A DNA stretch of 64,000 nt from an uncultured Clostridia bacterium (GTDB lineage Bacteria; Bacillota; Clostridia; Oscillospirales; Acutalibacteraceae), in assembly GCA_945874765.1 (NCBI GenBank), contig CAMCHQ010000001.1:62001-126000 (forward strand). The letters run 5' to 3'. The position numbers were made by a program, and so were the translations under genes. Below the pieces are notes generated by a model. The model was not told the DNA's origin. It saw only the letters and a list, made by a program, of their open reading frames with translations, and did not search any database. Below are positions 62,236 to 64,000 of this stretch, one piece after another (position 1 is the first letter of the stretch; each line of letters starts with the position of its first letter).

Positions 62236-62808
62236 TCAAGCCTTTTTCTTTCTGTGGATTACAAAACGGTTCAAAGGATATGTCCAAAGAGTAGGAACTG
62301 TCATAACAATAAGTTTTGTTAAAAGAACAATAAATACGCTGTCGTGACCGCTGTTTTTAATAAGTGTGCCGAGAAATGAACCGAACCAAGTGTTAAAAGT
62401 AATGGTGCAGACAACCATAATTGCATAAAGAATAGTTGAAAGAACAGGGTTAGCGTCTGCTTTAAATGTAAGTTTTCTGTTCATTATATAAGCTGCGGCA
62501 TAACCGATTACTGCCGAAATAAAATAGGAATACATATATCCCTTGTACTCTATTCCCAAAAACGAAAGAACCGGATTATCGGTTACGGGAACTTCGTTAA
62601 GTGATTTAAAAATAACATATTGCAAAAACCAAAAGACTGCAAGCTCCAAAACCGAGGTAGAAGCACCTGTGAATGAGAATTTTATAAATTTCCAAATTTC
62701 TGCGTGTTTATTAACGAATTTAATAATGTTTTCTTTGAATGTGTTTTTCTTTTGAGCTGTCATTGCATCGTCTGTATAAATAATTTGTGTGTCGTCAATT
62801 TGTTTCAT
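62236..62808 (-). CDS. GtrA-like family membrane protein
   Basis: 190 residues; the start is uncertain (ATG at 62808 or the TTG four codons earlier; neither has a good ribosome-binding site). Four helices follow a hydrophilic N-terminus of about 45 residues; FIKFSFTGASTSVLELAVFW and WTYPLNRFVIHRKKK fit GtrA, a family that moves lipid-linked sugars or supports wall glycosylation. Single-gene unit by position. Confidence 0.85.
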   Translation of the reverse strand: MKQIDDTQIIYTDDAMTAQKKNTFKENIIKFVNKHAEIWKFIKFSFTGASTSVLELAVFWFLQYVIFKSLNEVPVTDNPVLSFLGIEYKGYMYSYFISAVIGYAAAYIMNRKLTFKADANPVLSTILYAIMVVCTITFNTWFGSFLGTLIKNSGHDSVFIVLLTKLIVMTVPTLWTYPLNRFVIHRKKKA

Positions 62809-62827
62809 AATACTAATCAAAATAAAG

Positions 62828-62866
62828 CGAAAAACCGCAGCTAAGGCTCAAAGCCGCTTACGGTAT
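62828..62866 (-). terminator. Terminator after the 48-residue peptide gene
   Basis: ACCG and CGGT arms with an inner GGCT/AGCC stem, followed on the minus strand by TTTTTCGC. It directly follows the stop at 62868. Confidence 0.55.
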
Positions 62867-62867
62867 A

Positions 62868-63014
62868 TCAATTTTCAGAAACTGAATATTGAATCGAAGA
62901 TACATCACTGTTTGTTGCACTCATATAACAAGCATAACCCGAAACAGTCATAACAGATACTACAAGTGAAATTGCAAGAAGTGATGATAAAACCGTTTTA
63001 ATCTTTTCGCTCAT
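62868..63014 (-). CDS. Small membrane or secreted peptide, 48 residues (not in ORF track)
   Basis: MSEKIKTVLSSLLAISLVVS, then VMTVSGYACYMSATNSDVSS. A short positive N-terminus and a hydrophobic helix look like a signal peptide or anchor; the mature part would be about 20 residues. GGAGAG lies at good spacing before the ATG, and a terminator follows the stop, which supports a real gene. It is not a recognised family. It lies just upstream of gtrA on the same strand. Confidence 0.6.
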   Translation of the reverse strand: MSEKIKTVLSSLLAISLVVSVMTVSGYACYMSATNSDVSSIQYSVSEN

Positions 63015-63625
63015 ATTTATCTCTCCTTTCCTAAATCGTTGACTAAAGTATAAAACACGTCGATTAAAATATAATCAAGGTAGAGTAAAAAATGAGTAAA
63101 AATCAGGTAAATATCACTTATTATCGATTTAACATAAAATTAAAATTATTTAACATTGGCATAACAAAAGTTTTCTGAGTCTGCCTGATACTCAAGCTGA
63201 AAATTTATCAAAAGAACCATTTGTGCAAATCTCACAAAAAGCAGAGTGATTATTTGTGAAAGAAGCCGAATTTTCCGTTTCTTTTATTTTTTTGTCACAA
63301 AACGGCACTTTTTAGGGATTATGTTTAATGAGGGGATTAATTAAAAAGGAAGTATAAATTGCGACAAAGAAAGATGGTTACTTCTATATTTGGAAGTCAA
63401 ACCGGAATCATTTATAAGCTTGATTAACTTTTTATAATTTTTTTACAAAAAAATGTTCACATTTTTCCAAAAACCAACACTATACATATGAGAGGGCATT
63501 TTCTTAAATAAAGCTTTATTTAAATTTGTGATGAAAGAGGTGTTTGAAATGATTTAGATAAGCTTAAAAATAAACAAAAAAAATTAATAATTCTATTAAC
63601 AAAACTTTGAAAGGAATTTAAACAG
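63015..63625. other. AT-rich spacer without a clear gene
   Basis: No ORF of conviction. Near 63530 GAAAGAGG is followed by ATG-ATT-TAG, a two-codon reading frame, and near 63600 GAAAGGA precedes the damaged gene below. Several A/T runs are present; I see no rRNA, tRNA or riboswitch pattern. Confidence 0.5.
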
Positions 63626-63859
63626 ATGAAAAAACAGCAAAGCATATCGCATTAATTATGACATTTGTATCTTGTTTTTTATCATTTACACCTAACCGGT
63701 CAAATCCTTTGGAATTATGCGAATAAATATTCATGTATTCAATTTAACTATAATGCATATTGGTATATAAGCAACGGTGCAACTAACATTCACGACACAT
63801 CTAAAAAGGCTCAGGAACTCTTGTTTGGCGACCTGCTAAGCTTTACTGATATAAATTAA
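63626..63859 (+). pseudogene. Broken small secreted-protein gene
   Basis: GAAAGGA precedes ATG-AAA-AAA at 63626, but the frame closes after eight codons. Adding one base to the A-run gives a good signal peptide (MKKTAKHIALIMTFVSCFLS), which itself ends soon after. A third frame then reads YWYISNGATNIHDTSKKAQE to a stop at 63859, which is the end of the track ORF 63665-63859. The pattern suggests one small secreted protein damaged by two frameshifts, or sequencing errors in homopolymers. Family not recognised. Confidence 0.45.
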
Positions 63860-63889
63860 TAATCATAACAATTAAACGGAGTATATTTC

Positions 63890-64000
63890 ATGAATAAAAA
63901 AGCAATTACTTTTAGTGCAATTTTAGTTACCATATTAATATGTTCACTTTTGGTATCTGCATTGCATTCTAAAAATCAAGTTGATACTTCACCGGCAAAA
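63890..64000 (+). CDS. Secreted or membrane-anchored protein, partial (start only)
   Basis: ATG at 63890, with CGGAG upstream, opens 37 codons to the window edge: KKAITFSAILVTILICSLLV is a signal peptide or anchor, then ALHSKNQVDTSPAK. It follows the broken gene by 30 nt on the same strand, so the two probably formed a pair. Nothing more can be said without the rest. Confidence 0.6.
   Translation, partial: MNKKAITFSAILVTILICSLLVSALHSKNQVDTSPAK

Noticed and set aside
63665-63859. Independent 64-residue gene
   Set aside because: No ribosome-binding site at its ATG; it reads better as part of a frameshifted secreted-protein gene.
1-64000. CRISPR array, tRNA genes, insertion sequences with DDE transposase
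   Set aside because: No regularly spaced direct repeats, no tRNA-like cloverleaf and no transposase other than the serine recombinase were seen by eye.

Overview
The window looks like a piece of the chromosome of a low-G+C, anaerobic, spore-lineage Firmicute, most likely a gut Clostridia of the Ruminococcaceae/Oscillospiraceae type. The basis is the gene set: rubrerythrin, an oxygen-sensitive 2-hydroxyacyl-CoA dehydratase system, a GerW/YtfJ sporulation protein, the gene order scpA-scpB-DUF2953-ytfJ-dac-rluB, GH51/GH95/GH3 glycosidases, and AT-rich spacers with near-consensus sigma-A promoters. No tRNA and no complete rRNA gene was found; there is one 5S rRNA-like fragment.

Layout. 1-2.3 kb: two MATE efflux genes on the minus strand; the distal one runs off the left edge and has its own promoter and a leader with a terminator-like hairpin. 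About 2.42-13.50 kb: an integrated mobilizable element of about 11 kb. It holds a TnpV-type gene, a four-gene cargo operon (HTH regulator, two zinc-ribbon membrane proteins and an SPFH/GYF protein), a structured non-coding region with a LexA-box-like promoter and a likely oriT, mobC, a MOBP relaxase, a ParB-like gene, a TnpW-like gene and a large serine recombinase. Both junctions carry the same 10-base core and related arm sequences, so the boundaries can be proposed to a few bases. The element separates a DNA alkylation repair gene from the MATE gene, both on the minus strand.

13.5-18.1 kb (minus): alkylation repair, a degenerate PTS EIIC/EIIB-like membrane protein without the EIIB cysteine, RadC, DUF6171 and a GH51 arabinofuranosidase. 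18.2-19.3 kb (plus): an M24 peptidase. 19.4-23.3 kb (minus): a 2-hydroxyacyl-CoA dehydratase operon (two subunits and an activase) followed by two small membrane-protein genes. 24-26 kb: pyrophosphatase and fumarase, transcribed divergently. 26-31.6 kb: a divergent cluster (class II aldolase and class III aminotransferase against a TetR regulator and FGGY kinase) with a row of dyads that look like TetR operators.

31.6-42.1 kb (minus): a long housekeeping run of lipoprotein, response regulator, histidine kinase, DUF1385, prmC, site-2 protease, scpA, scpB, DUF2953, gerW, D-Ala-D-Ala carboxypeptidase and rluB. 42.3-48.2 kb: DUF2804, uvrA and uvrB. 48.4-50.5 kb (plus): upp and a uracil permease. 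50.6-53.4 kb (minus): a Nudix hydrolase whose leader contains a 5S rRNA-like segment next to a terminator, then a P1B ATPase with its metal-binding domain on a separate gene under ArsR-type dyads. 53.5-59.5 kb: GH95 lipoprotein, a short AraC-like regulator and GH3. 59.7-62.8 kb (minus): rubrerythrin, an MBL-fold hydrolase, a HAD phosphatase and GtrA. 62.9-64 kb: a 48-residue peptide gene, a broken small secreted-protein gene and the start of another secreted protein.

The best candidate for something undescribed is the SPFH/zinc-ribbon cargo operon at 3.4-8.0 kb. Next come the structured RNA and LexA-like control of the mobilization module, and the 5S-like leader of the Nudix gene. No searches or folding programs were run; all family names come from reading the translations.
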